Source of the DNA: Bradyrhizobium sp. Ghvi
GTDB taxonomy: Bacteria; Pseudomonadota; Alphaproteobacteria; Rhizobiales; Xanthobacteraceae
Assembly (NCBI RefSeq): GCF_900115265.1
Contig: NZ_FOVU01000008.1
Location: 1 to 64,000, forward strand
DNA: 64,000 nt
Direction: 5' to 3'
In this document: positions 35,498 through 43,555 of the stretch, in pieces
Numbering within the stretch: position 1 is the first letter of the stretch
Layout: the number at the start of each line of letters is the position of its first letter
Translations under genes and position numbers: made by a program
The notes under the pieces: model-generated
What the model was told of the DNA's origin: nothing
Databases searched by the model: none
What the model saw: the letters and a program-made list of their open reading frames with translations, nothing else

Positions 35498-35851
35498 TTG
35501 AGGGACATATCACACAACACGGTGGCGATCCTCGCCACCGTCGCGGTGCTGACGGTCGCGCTTGCGGCGACCGTTCGTGCTGCGGATGATTCGAACGGCA
35601 ATCCGGTGCAGGCGCAGATCGACCACGGCAAGTCGACCTATGCCGAAAGATGCTCGCACTGCCACGGCCCCAACATGATGAATTCCGGCACCATCACACC
35701 GGACCTGCGCACCTTTCCCGACGACAAGACGCGCTTCATCACCACCGTGAAGAACGGCAAGAACAACAGGATGCCCCCTTGGGGCGACATCTTGAGCGAC
35801 GACGAGATCGGAAATCTCTGGGCCTTCATCTCGAGCCGGAGGAAGCCATGA
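35498..35851 (+). CDS. Cytochrome c partner of the PQQ alcohol dehydrogenase
   Basis: A 117-residue class I cytochrome c with signal peptide, haem motif CSHCH and Met ligand in RMPPWG. It starts at a TTG 13 bp after the dehydrogenase stop and its stop overlaps the next start (ATGA). It probably accepts electrons from the adjacent quinoprotein in the periplasm, the role XoxG plays for XoxF. Confidence 0.88.
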   Translation: MRDISHNTVAILATVAVLTVALAATVRAADDSNGNPVQAQIDHGKSTYAERCSHCHGPNMMNSGTITPDLRTFPDDKTRFITTVKNGKNNRMPPWGDILSDDEIGNLWAFISSRRKP

Positions 35852-36771
35852 GGCGCCGACTGCCAGCGCTCGGTCTCGTTGCAATGCTGGCTGCTCCGGC
35901 GGCGGCGTGGGCGGCAGATCCCCTCAGCATCTGCCTCGACGAGGATCGGCCGCCGCTCTCGGCGCATCACCGCGGCAAGCCGGATTCGGGCTTCGACGTG
36001 CTGCTGGCGCAGGCGATCGCCGACCGCATGGGACGGCCGCTCAAAATCCAGTGGTTCGAGAGCAAGCTGGATGAGGATTCGAGCCCGCAGCTCGAGGCCA
36101 ATGCATTGCTCTCAGACGGGCGCTGCGCGCTGATCGGCGGCTACGCGCTGACGACGGACTCGCTCGTCAAGCCCGGCATGAAGACCGCGCGCCTGCCGGA
36201 TTTCAACGGCGCCACGCGCGAGGACCGGCGCCGCCGCGTTGCGCTCGGCGAGCTCGTGCCGACCAGGCCTTACATCTATGCGCCGATGACGGTCGTGCTC
36301 GGGCCGAAAGCGCGCGACCGCAAGATCGGCAACATCGGCGATCTCGCCGGGCTTCGCCTCGCAATCGAGAGCGGCTCATTGGGTGACGCGATCCTGATGA
36401 GCTTCGATAAGGGACGGCTGATCGACAACGTCACCCATCTGGTCCCCGGCCGCGACGACCTCTTGGGTGCACTCGATCGCGGCGACTACGACGCCACCTT
36501 GATCGATCTCGCCCGTTTCGACGCCTATCGTGCCGCGCATCCAGATACGGCAATCGCGGCCTCCGGCTATTATTATCCAATTGGCGCCAATCGCGGCTAC
36601 GTCGGACTCGCCAGCGAGGCCGCTTTGATCGACGCCGTCAGCAAGGCGCTGACGGATCTTGCCGCGGAGGGCAAGATCGCCGAATTCAGCAAGCAAGCGG
36701 GCCTGACCTATCTGCCGCCGCACGAGCCCGCGATCCTTGGCGACGTATGGACCAAGATCATTCAGCGGTGA
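35848..36771 (+). CDS. XoxJ-like periplasmic binding protein (copy 2)
   Basis: A 307-residue exported protein (signal MRRRLPALGLVAMLAAPAAAWA) of solute-binding family 3. The opening LSICLDEDRPPLSAHHRGKPDSGFDVLLAQ is typical of quinoprotein-associated proteins. It is coupled to the cytochrome gene by an ATGA overlap and completes a dehydrogenase-cytochrome-binding protein operon. It is a paralogue of the protein at 20542-21420, so this genome has at least two XoxJ-like proteins. Confidence 0.87.
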   Translation: MRRRLPALGLVAMLAAPAAAWAADPLSICLDEDRPPLSAHHRGKPDSGFDVLLAQAIADRMGRPLKIQWFESKLDEDSSPQLEANALLSDGRCALIGGYALTTDSLVKPGMKTARLPDFNGATREDRRRRVALGELVPTRPYIYAPMTVVLGPKARDRKIGNIGDLAGLRLAIESGSLGDAILMSFDKGRLIDNVTHLVPGRDDLLGALDRGDYDATLIDLARFDAYRAAHPDTAIAASGYYYPIGANRGYVGLASEAALIDAVSKALTDLAAEGKIAEFSKQAGLTYLPPHEPAILGDVWTKIIQR

Positions 36772-36829
36772 GCCTTGGTTGCGAGGGTCGCTCTGCCAGC
36801 TCCGAGACAAGCCCGCGGTCGGCACGCGC

Positions 36830-37798
36830 CTAGTTTTCGTCCGCCGCCACGGCGCTCTGCTGCGCCTTGTGGATGGAGGACGGCACCACGCCGAAATATT
36901 TCCGGAATACGCGGCTGAAATGCGATGAGCTCGAGAAGCCCCAGGAGAATGCCACATCGGTGATTGTCTTGCCGGCGTGGGCCTCGAGCTCCTGGCGGCA
37001 GTTCTGAAGGCGCGCCTGCCAGATGTAGTCGCTCACCGTCGTGCCGCGCTCGGAGAACAACATGTGCAGATAGCGCTTGGAGCAGCCAAGTTCCGCCGAG
37101 ATCTGGTCGATGCACAAATCGGGATCGCGCAGATGCTCTCGGATGAAGAATTGGGCACGAACGTACATCGCCTCGGGCCCGACCCGATCGAACATCGTGT
37201 CGGCCTCGCGCAGCGGCAGCAACAACAAGTCGATCAGTGAATCGGCAACGCCGACCGCACTGTTGGCCGACAGCTTCGCTGCCTCGTCGAACGTGGCATG
37301 GACGAAGTCATGAGCGATGCGTCCCGTCCCCGTCTTCGCCGTCAACTTGCATGCGGGCATACGCTGTGACGGGAAGCCGCGATCGCGCAGCAGCGCCTTC
37401 GGTACGATCACCACATCGTGGCGCGTGAAAGCGGGACTGACAATCAAATGCGGGCAGGAGACGTCGTAGGCAAGGATGTCACCGGGGTTCAGCTCGATGT
37501 GGCGGCCTTCCTGTTCGAAATAGGACACGCCGTAGGTCTGGAAGTGGATCTTGATGTACGGGTGTTCGTTGGCCTTGGCACGCGCCAGCGTATGCGCGAT
37601 GCGGTGCTGGCTCACCTCGATCTGGCAAAGCTTCAGACGCGAGACCGAGGTGTAGTCGATGCGCCCTTCAAGCGAGGATGCCTCCAGCGGATCGACATCG
37701 AAGTGACCACACAGACTCGTGAGCCCGTCGATCCAGCTCTGGATCTGGCGCTTCGGCGTCAGTCCGGTCGTCGAGAGCGTATGAATTGTGTCGGACAT
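36830..37798 (-). CDS. AraC-family transcriptional regulator
   Basis: A 322-residue regulator starting at ATG 37798. An N-terminal cupin-like sensing domain (about 30-190, GDILAYDVSCPHLIV) is followed by two AraC helix-turn-helix units (IDQISAELGCSKRYLHMLFSE and ITDVAFSWGFSSSSHFSRVFRK). It resembles FeaR-type regulators of amine or alcohol catabolism. It stands between the PQQ dehydrogenase operon (convergent) and xoxF (divergent) and is a good candidate regulator of one or both. A GTG at 37810 is an alternative start. Confidence 0.87.
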   Translation of the reverse strand: MSDTIHTLSTTGLTPKRQIQSWIDGLTSLCGHFDVDPLEASSLEGRIDYTSVSRLKLCQIEVSQHRIAHTLARAKANEHPYIKIHFQTYGVSYFEQEGRHIELNPGDILAYDVSCPHLIVSPAFTRHDVVIVPKALLRDRGFPSQRMPACKLTAKTGTGRIAHDFVHATFDEAAKLSANSAVGVADSLIDLLLLPLREADTMFDRVGPEAMYVRAQFFIREHLRDPDLCIDQISAELGCSKRYLHMLFSERGTTVSDYIWQARLQNCRQELEAHAGKTITDVAFSWGFSSSSHFSRVFRKYFGVVPSSIHKAQQSAVAADEN

Positions 37799-37810
37799 TA
37801 ATCCAGCCAC

Positions 37811-38308
37811 TGGTGGTGTCCCCGGATTCGACGCGAATCGCGACCTGCGCTTGCTGGAGCCCTCAGTCGTGACTGCGTGGCGTTTACCTCAAATTTGGGC
37901 GGTCTTTGAGAACGAGCGCCATCACTCCGTTGCCACCCTTGAAAGTTAATCCTCCGCCTTAGTTGCACCGCCGTCAAGGGGAACCTGAGCGTCGAACGCC
38001 GCGGCGCGCAGCGTCGAAGCCGCTGAATTCGCTACTGCAAAATCAAAAACTTCGCGTCCGTGCGCTATCGAGCAAATCAGCTTCTCTCTTGGGCAAGTTT
38101 CCCATTGACGAAGTCGTTAGGAATTGCGGCAGGCACAAAAAAATCGGGCAGCTCCTGCACGCGAACCCGTACCTCTCATCAGGAGGAGGAAACAGCACAG
38201 CATCGTTTCTGGTCCCAACCGCGACCGCCCCTGCACGAGCAGACGCCGGACGAAAAGCCCGGTGATTAAGCAATGTTACGGAAACAATAAACGAGACCAA
38301 CGGAGGAA
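37811..38308. promoter_or_regulatory. Long upstream region of xoxF
   Basis: About 500 bp separate the AraC regulator from xoxF, unusually long for this compact region, and must hold the promoters of both. The ribosome binding site of xoxF (GGAGG at 38302-38306) is strong. I could not identify a confident promoter, riboswitch or operator by eye; short ORFs here look like noise. Confidence 0.5.
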
Positions 38309-38314
38309 ATGACT

Positions 38315-40117
38315 ATGCGCAAGGTGCTACTGGCGACTTTCCTTGGCTCCGCGGCGGCGCTGGCCGTCGGGACCGCGTCCGCCAATGACGAGCTGAACAA
38401 GATGTCGCAGAACCCGAAAGACTGGGTGATGCCGACCGGTGACTACTCCAATCATCGCTATTCCAAGCTGAACCAGATCAACGCACAAAATGTCGGCAAG
38501 CTCCAGGTCGCCTGGACCTTCTCGACCGGCGTGCTGCGTGGCCATGAGGGTGGCCCGCTGATTATCGGCAACACGATGTACGTCCACACGCCGTTCCCGA
38601 ACAAGGTCTACGCCATTGACCTTTCCAACGAGAACAAGATCATCTGGAAGTACGAACCGAAGCAGGACCCGAACGTCATCCCGGTGATGTGCTGCGATAC
38701 GGTTAACCGCGGCCTCGCCTATGGCGACGGCAAGATCTTCCTGCATCAGGCCGACACGACTCTCGTCGCGCTCGACGCCAAGACCGGCGAGGTTGCGTGG
38801 ACCGCCAAGAACGGCGATCCCAGCAAGGGCGAGACCGGCACCTCGGCGCCGATGGTCATCAAGGACAAGGTGCTGATCGGCATCTCCGGCGGCGAATTCG
38901 GTGTCCAGGCTCACATGAGCGCTTACGACATCAAGACCGGCAAGCTGGCCTGGCGCGGCTATTCGGAAGGCCCGGACGACCAGATCTTGGTCGACGACAA
39001 GACCACCGCGCTCGGCAAGCCGATCGGAAAGGATTCGAGCCTCAAGACCTGGCAAGGCGATCAGTGGAAGATCGGCGGCGGTGCCACCTGGGGCTGGATC
39101 TCCTACGATCCCGAGTTGAACCTGATCTACTATGGATCGGGCAATCCCTCGACCTGGAATCCGAAGCAGCGTCCCGGCGACAACAAATGGTCGATGACGA
39201 TCTGGGCACGTAACCCGGACACCGGCGTCGCCAAATGGGTCTATCAGATGACGCCCCATGACGAATGGGACTATGACGGCGTCAACGAGATGATCCTCTC
39301 CGACCAGTCGATCAACGGCCAAGCCCGCAAGCTGCTGACGCATTTCGATCGCAACGGCCTCGGCTATACGCTCGATCGCACCACCGGCGAACTGCTGGTC
39401 GCCGAAAAGTACGATCCGAAGGTGAACTGGACCTCCGGCGTCGACATGGACAAGAACTCCGCCACCTATGGCCGCCCGAAGGTGCTCGACGCAGCTTCGA
39501 CCGACAAGGCCGGCGAAGATCACAACGTGAAGGGCATCTGCCCGGCCGCGCTCGGCACCAAGGACGAGCAGCCGGCAGCCTACTCGCCGGACACGCAATT
39601 GTTCTACGTTCCGACCAACCATGTCTGCATGGACTACGAACCGTTCAAGGTGAGCTACACCGCGGGCCAGCCCTATGTGGGTGCGACGCTCTCGATGTAT
39701 CCGCCGCAGGGCGATACCAACATGGGTAACTTCATCGCCTGGGATGGCAAGACGGGCAAGATCGTCTGGTCGAACAAGGAGCAGTTCTCGGTGTGGTCGG
39801 GTGCACTGGCAACCGCCGGCGGGGTGGTGTTCTACGGCACGCTCGAAGGCTACCTGAAGGCAGTCGATGCCAAGACCGGCAAGGAGCTCTACAAGTTCAA
39901 GACTCCTTCCGGCATCATCGGCAACGTCACCACCTACGAGAACAACGGCAAGCAGTATGTTGCCGTGCTCTCCGGCGTGGGCGGCTGGGCCGGCATCGGT
40001 TTGGCAGCAGGTCTGACTGATCCGACCGCTGGTCTCGGCGCGGTCGGCGGCTACGCGGCCCTCAGCAACTACACGGCGCTCGGCGGTACGCTGACCGTGT
40101 TCTCGCTGCCCAACTAG
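38315..40117 (+). CDS. xoxF: Lanthanide-dependent methanol dehydrogenase XoxF
   Basis: A 600-residue periplasmic quinoprotein that oxidises methanol to formaldehyde (or formate) with PQQ and a lanthanide. Signal peptide to about residue 23, vicinal Cys126-Cys127, metal ligands Glu194 (SGGEFG) and Asn277 (SGNPST), and Asp319 with the lanthanide-specifying Asp321 in WDYDGVNEM. Sequence and length fit the XoxF5 clade. Spacing of GGAGG favours the ATG at 38315 over the one at 38309. It is followed by its cytochrome c and then formaldehyde oxidation genes. Confidence 0.97.
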   Translation: MRKVLLATFLGSAAALAVGTASANDELNKMSQNPKDWVMPTGDYSNHRYSKLNQINAQNVGKLQVAWTFSTGVLRGHEGGPLIIGNTMYVHTPFPNKVYAIDLSNENKIIWKYEPKQDPNVIPVMCCDTVNRGLAYGDGKIFLHQADTTLVALDAKTGEVAWTAKNGDPSKGETGTSAPMVIKDKVLIGISGGEFGVQAHMSAYDIKTGKLAWRGYSEGPDDQILVDDKTTALGKPIGKDSSLKTWQGDQWKIGGGATWGWISYDPELNLIYYGSGNPSTWNPKQRPGDNKWSMTIWARNPDTGVAKWVYQMTPHDEWDYDGVNEMILSDQSINGQARKLLTHFDRNGLGYTLDRTTGELLVAEKYDPKVNWTSGVDMDKNSATYGRPKVLDAASTDKAGEDHNVKGICPAALGTKDEQPAAYSPDTQLFYVPTNHVCMDYEPFKVSYTAGQPYVGATLSMYPPQGDTNMGNFIAWDGKTGKIVWSNKEQFSVWSGALATAGGVVFYGTLEGYLKAVDAKTGKELYKFKTPSGIIGNVTTYENNGKQYVAVLSGVGGWAGIGLAAGLTDPTAGLGAVGGYAALSNYTALGGTLTVFSLPN

Positions 40118-40135
40118 CCTCTGTGCAGTCTCGCT

Positions 40136-40164
40136 CCGGCGCGTGGATCAACTCCACGCGCCGG
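40136..40164. other. Strong hairpin between xoxF and its cytochrome gene
   Basis: CCGGCGCGTGGA, loop TCAAC and TCCACGCGCCGG make a perfect 12 bp stem 18 bases after the xoxF stop. There is no T run, so it may partly terminate transcription or protect the xoxF message from 3' decay, giving more dehydrogenase than cytochrome. Confidence 0.75.
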
Positions 40165-40199
40165 CTCGTCTCCACCCGATGCCTTCGAGGAACACCTCT

Positions 40200-40718
40200 T
40201 TGCGTAAACTCTGCTCTGTCATTGCTGCGATGATCTTCGTTGCGTCCGGAGGAATTGCTGTCGCGGACGGCTCGGGCGACCCGACTGCCGTCAAGCAGAA
40301 CGAAACTGGCGAATGGCTCGATAAGGAGGGTAATCCGACCTACAAGATCACCGACGGATCGGTGGACTGGTACACCTATTCCGGATACCGCCGTTATCAC
40401 TCGGATTGCCACGTCTGCCATGGACCCGATGGAATGGGCTCGACCTATGCGCCGGCGTTGAAGGACTCGCTCAAGACCATGAGTTATGCCGATTTCCTCG
40501 GCGTCGTCGCCTCCGGCCGCAAGAACGTCTCGACCGCGCAGGAGAACGTGATGCCGGCATTCGGCGATAATCCGAACGTCGCCTGCTACATGGACGATCT
40601 CTACGTCTACCTGCGCGCCCGCTCCAACGAGGCCTGGGGCCGTGCACGTCCAAGCAAGCATGAGGACAAGAACGACGCCTACACCAAGAACGAAGACTCG
40701 TGCATGGGCCAGAAGTGA
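40200..40718 (+). CDS. xoxG: Cytochrome c, XoxG-type electron acceptor
   Basis: About 172 residues: signal peptide (RKLCSVIAAMIFVASGGIAVA), haem motif CHVCH within YHSDCHVCHGPDGMGST, and Met ligand in NVMPAFGDN, followed by a charged tail ending in CMGQK. A TTG at 40200 with GAGG nine bases upstream gives a proper signal peptide; in-frame ATGs at 40179 and 40143 are alternatives. It follows xoxF and belongs to the same transcript, and would carry electrons from XoxF towards the terminal oxidase. Confidence 0.88.
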   Translation: MRKLCSVIAAMIFVASGGIAVADGSGDPTAVKQNETGEWLDKEGNPTYKITDGSVDWYTYSGYRRYHSDCHVCHGPDGMGSTYAPALKDSLKTMSYADFLGVVASGRKNVSTAQENVMPAFGDNPNVACYMDDLYVYLRARSNEAWGRARPSKHEDKNDAYTKNEDSCMGQK

Positions 40719-40779
40719 ACGTTTGCAGCCCCGCCGAGACTTAAATCTTGGCATCCTGCGAGAATTTGAGGAGTTACCG

Positions 40780-41889
40780 ATGAAGACACGTGCCGCCGTC
40801 GCTTTCGAAGCCAAGAAGCCGCTCGAAATCGTCGAGGTCGATCTGGAGGGGCCGAAGGCCGGTGAAGTCCTGGTCGAAATCAAGGCAACAGGCATCTGCC
40901 ACACCGACGCCTACACGCTCGACGGTTTCGATAGCGAAGGAATCTTCCCGTCGATCCTCGGCCATGAGGGCGCCGGGATCATCCGCGAGATCGGGGCAGG
41001 CGTGACGTCTGTGAAACCGGGCGATCACGTCATTCCCCTCTACACGCCGGAGTGCCGGCAGTGCAAAAGCTGCCTGAGCCAGAAGACCAACCTCTGCACC
41101 GCGATCAGGGCGACGCAGGGCAAGGGCGTGATGCCTGACGGCACCAGCCGCTTCTCCTACAAGGGCAAGCCGATCTACCACTACATGGGCTGCTCGACCT
41201 TCTCCAACTTCACGGTACTGCCGGAGATCGCGGTGGCGAAGATCCGCGAGGACGCGCCGTTCGACAAGAGCTGCTATATCGGCTGCGGCGTCACCACCGG
41301 CGTCGGTGCCGTCGTCAACACCGCGAAGGTCACGCCCGGCTCCAATGTCGTCGTGTTCGGCCTCGGCGGTATCGGACTGAATGTGATCCAGGGTGCCAAG
41401 ATGGCCGGCGCCGACAAGATCATCGGCGTCGACATCAACGATTCCAAGGAGGACTGGGGCCGGCGGTTCGGCATGACCGATTTCGTCAACCCCAAGAAGA
41501 TCACCGGGGACATCGTTCCGCATCTCGTCGGCCTGACCGACGGTGGCGCCGACTACACCTTCGACTGCACCGGCAACACCACGGTGATGCGCCAGGCGCT
41601 GGAAGCCTGCCATCGCGGCTGGGGCACCTCGATCATCATCGGCGTCGCCGAAGCCGGCAAGGAGATCGCCACCCGTCCGTTCCAGCTCGTCACCGGCCGT
41701 AACTGGCGCGGCACTGCCTTCGGCGGCGCCCGTGGCCGCACCGACGTGCCGAAGATCGTCGACTGGTACATGAACGGAAAGATCCAGATCGACCCGATGA
41801 TCACCCACACGCTCAAGCTCGAAGACATCAACAAGGGCTTCGACCTGATGCATGAGGGCAAATCTATACGTTCAGTCGTCGTGTTCTAG
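40780..41889 (+). CDS. frmA: S-(hydroxymethyl)glutathione dehydrogenase / class III alcohol dehydrogenase
   Basis: A 369-residue zinc-dependent, NAD-linked enzyme that oxidises S-hydroxymethylglutathione to S-formylglutathione. Catalytic zinc ligands are in GICHTDAYTLDG and GHEGAG, four structural-zinc Cys are in PECRQCKSCLSQKTNLC, and the NAD-binding GLGGIGLNVIQGAK is intact. GAGGAG lies before the ATG at 40780; the longer ORF from 40642 is not used. Placed after xoxF and its cytochrome, it removes the formaldehyde made by XoxF, and FghA at 13451 completes the path. Confidence 0.95.
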   Translation: MKTRAAVAFEAKKPLEIVEVDLEGPKAGEVLVEIKATGICHTDAYTLDGFDSEGIFPSILGHEGAGIIREIGAGVTSVKPGDHVIPLYTPECRQCKSCLSQKTNLCTAIRATQGKGVMPDGTSRFSYKGKPIYHYMGCSTFSNFTVLPEIAVAKIREDAPFDKSCYIGCGVTTGVGAVVNTAKVTPGSNVVVFGLGGIGLNVIQGAKMAGADKIIGVDINDSKEDWGRRFGMTDFVNPKKITGDIVPHLVGLTDGGADYTFDCTGNTTVMRQALEACHRGWGTSIIIGVAEAGKEIATRPFQLVTGRNWRGTAFGGARGRTDVPKIVDWYMNGKIQIDPMITHTLKLEDINKGFDLMHEGKSIRSVVVF

Positions 41890-41920
41890 CTCAAGCGTCA
41901 CACCCAAGGAGGATCGACCC

Positions 41921-42484
41921 ATGACTGTTGCACTCCATCCCTCGATCGACAACGGCGTCAAACAGGGCAGCGGGCATTTTGCCGGCGGCACCCTCGTCTG
42001 CAAATGCAAGGACCATCAGGTCAAGGTCGGCATCAAAGGCGACGTGGCGCACAACCACGCCTGCGGCTGCACCAAGTGCTGGAAGCCGCAGGGCGCAACG
42101 TTCTCCGTCGTTGCCGTGGTCCCGCGCCAGAACGTCACCGTGCTCGAGAACGGCGACAAGCTCCAGATCGTCGATCCTTCCGCGGTGATCCAGCGGCACG
42201 CCTGCAAGGCCTGTGGCACCCACATGTACGGCCGCATCGAGAACAAGAACCACCCGTTCTACGGTCTCGACTTCATCCATCCGGAGCTATTCCAGGAACA
42301 GGGCTCGCAGGCGCCGCAATTCGCCGCCTTCGTCTCCTCGGTGATCGAATCTGGCGTGAAGCCGGAACAGATGGCCGGCATCCGGTCGCGACTGAAGGAG
42401 CTCGGCCTTGAGCCCTATGACTGCCTGTCGCCAGCGCTGATGGATGCGATCGCGACCCACGTGGCGAAAGCCAAGGCCGCCTGA
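41921..42484 (+). CDS. gfa: Gfa-family protein (glutathione-dependent formaldehyde-activating enzyme-like)
   Basis: A 187-residue protein with the Gfa fold: zinc-binding Cys in CKCKDHQ, ACGCTKCWKP and ACKACGTHMYG. It is proposed to help formaldehyde react with glutathione, though the catalytic claim for this family is debated. GGAGG lies nine bases before the ATG. It is 31 bp downstream of the formaldehyde dehydrogenase gene and clearly co-transcribed. Two hairpins follow, the second with a T tract. Confidence 0.93.
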   Translation: MTVALHPSIDNGVKQGSGHFAGGTLVCKCKDHQVKVGIKGDVAHNHACGCTKCWKPQGATFSVVAVVPRQNVTVLENGDKLQIVDPSAVIQRHACKACGTHMYGRIENKNHPFYGLDFIHPELFQEQGSQAPQFAAFVSSVIESGVKPEQMAGIRSRLKELGLEPYDCLSPALMDAIATHVAKAKAA

Positions 42485-42504
42485 GCAAGCAGCTGCCATC
42501 GCCT

Positions 42505-42533
42505 GTCCGCTCGCCAGAGATCCGCGAGCGGAC
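42505..42533 (+). other. Hairpin just after gfa
   Basis: GTCCGCTCGC, loop CAGAGATCC and GCGAGCGGAC form a perfect 10 bp stem 20 bases after the gfa stop. It lacks a T run, so it may stabilise the transcript ahead of the real terminator at 42703. Confidence 0.6.
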
Positions 42534-42702
42534 GGATGCAGTTGTCGAACGACTGCGGCGAGTTCGCTGCCTGTGCACTTTTGCGTATGCGAGCGCGTTC
42601 CGCTCCCTCAGTCCTGGTCTCTGAATGACTGCGCAGTGCCGCCCTCTTCCTGCTTGAAGTCAGCGTGCCCTGCGATTCTCCCTCCCTCGACTGAGGACTA
42701 CT

Positions 42703-42742
42703 GCTTCGTCCGCGCAGTCCCTCTGGCGGACGAAGCTTTTTT
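42703..42742 (+). terminator. Rho-independent terminator of the xoxF-gfa region
   Basis: GCTTCGTCCGC and GCGGACGAAGC pair as a perfect 11 bp stem around a 12 base loop and are followed by six T (42737-42742). It is the only classical intrinsic terminator I found in the window and fits the end of the xoxF, xoxG, frmA, gfa transcript. Confidence 0.9.
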
Positions 42743-43101
42743 CATCGCGCCTTCGATTTCCTGATCGCCCAGCGCGCGATGAATTGCCGCGCCCTGCTTT
42801 TGACAAATCCTGGATGCAATCTGTTCACGTCGAGAACACCCGGCTGTGAACGCCGGTCCGACGCGATCTCTGCTACGGTCGCGTCGTCACGATGCCGCGC
42901 GAATTCAATCAATCAAGAAGAAAACGGGAGGTATCGAGAACATCCAGACATTGCGATTCGCATTTCAGCTTCCTGCCGGGACCTGCCCGCGCAGGACGAG
43001 AGGCCGAAATGCGGTCACATGAGGCAACGGACAACGGACATTGCGCCGATCCAGTTCGGCAATGTTGAAATCAGCAAGCTTATGAAGAGCGAGGGACGAC
43101 C
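42743..43101. promoter_or_regulatory. Upstream region of the molybdenum aldehyde oxidase genes
   Basis: About 360 bp with short ORFs of low coding quality. It should contain the promoter of the aldehyde oxidase pair that starts at 43102. No operator recognised. Confidence 0.4.
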
Positions 43102-43554
43102 ATGATCAAGGTGAAGATCAACGGCCAGGAACAGAGCTGGGACGGCGACCCGGATCTTCCGCTACTCTGGTTCCTGCGTGACGAGGCCGGGCTGACCGGC
43201 ACCAAGTTCGGCTGCGGCAAGGCGCTGTGCGGGGCATGCACCGTCATCATCGACAAGGAGGCGGTGCGGTCCTGCATCACCTCGATCAACGACGTCGCCG
43301 GACGAGAGGTCACCACGATCGAGGGACTGCATCCGGAGGGCGATGATCCCGTCCAAAAGGCCTGGCGCCAGGTCAATGTGCCCCAATGCGGCTTCTGTCA
43401 GGCCGGCCAGATCATGCAGGCCGCAGCGCTCCTGATGGACAATCCCAAGCCATCGCATGACCAGATCCGAGAGGCGATGGCCGGCAACATCTGCCGCTGC
43501 GGCTGTTACCAGCGCATCGAGAATGCGGTCCATCTCGCATCGACGGGAGTGTGA
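43102..43554 (+). CDS. Aldehyde oxidoreductase, 2Fe-2S small subunit (IorA-like)
   Basis: A 150-residue xanthine-dehydrogenase-type iron-sulfur subunit. Cys of the plant-type 2Fe-2S cluster are in GCGKALCGACTV and RSC, and those of the second cluster in QCGFCQAGQI and CRCGCYQRI. It carries electrons from the molybdenum subunit, probably to a cytochrome. It lacks its own signal and is presumably exported with the Tat-targeted large subunit encoded 1 bp downstream. Confidence 0.92.
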   Translation: MIKVKINGQEQSWDGDPDLPLLWFLRDEAGLTGTKFGCGKALCGACTVIIDKEAVRSCITSINDVAGREVTTIEGLHPEGDDPVQKAWRQVNVPQCGFCQAGQIMQAAALLMDNPKPSHDQIREAMAGNICRCGCYQRIENAVHLASTGV

Positions 43555-43555
43555 C

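Noticed and set aside
37963..38312. Short ORFs upstream of xoxF
   Set aside because: They overlap each other in several frames and have no conserved features; region treated as regulatory.
38327..39622. 431-codon frame antisense to xoxF
   Set aside because: Same reason: it is a shadow of a strongly conserved gene.
42779..43105. 108-codon ORF before the aldehyde oxidase genes
   Set aside because: No ribosome binding site or recognisable pattern; more likely promoter region.
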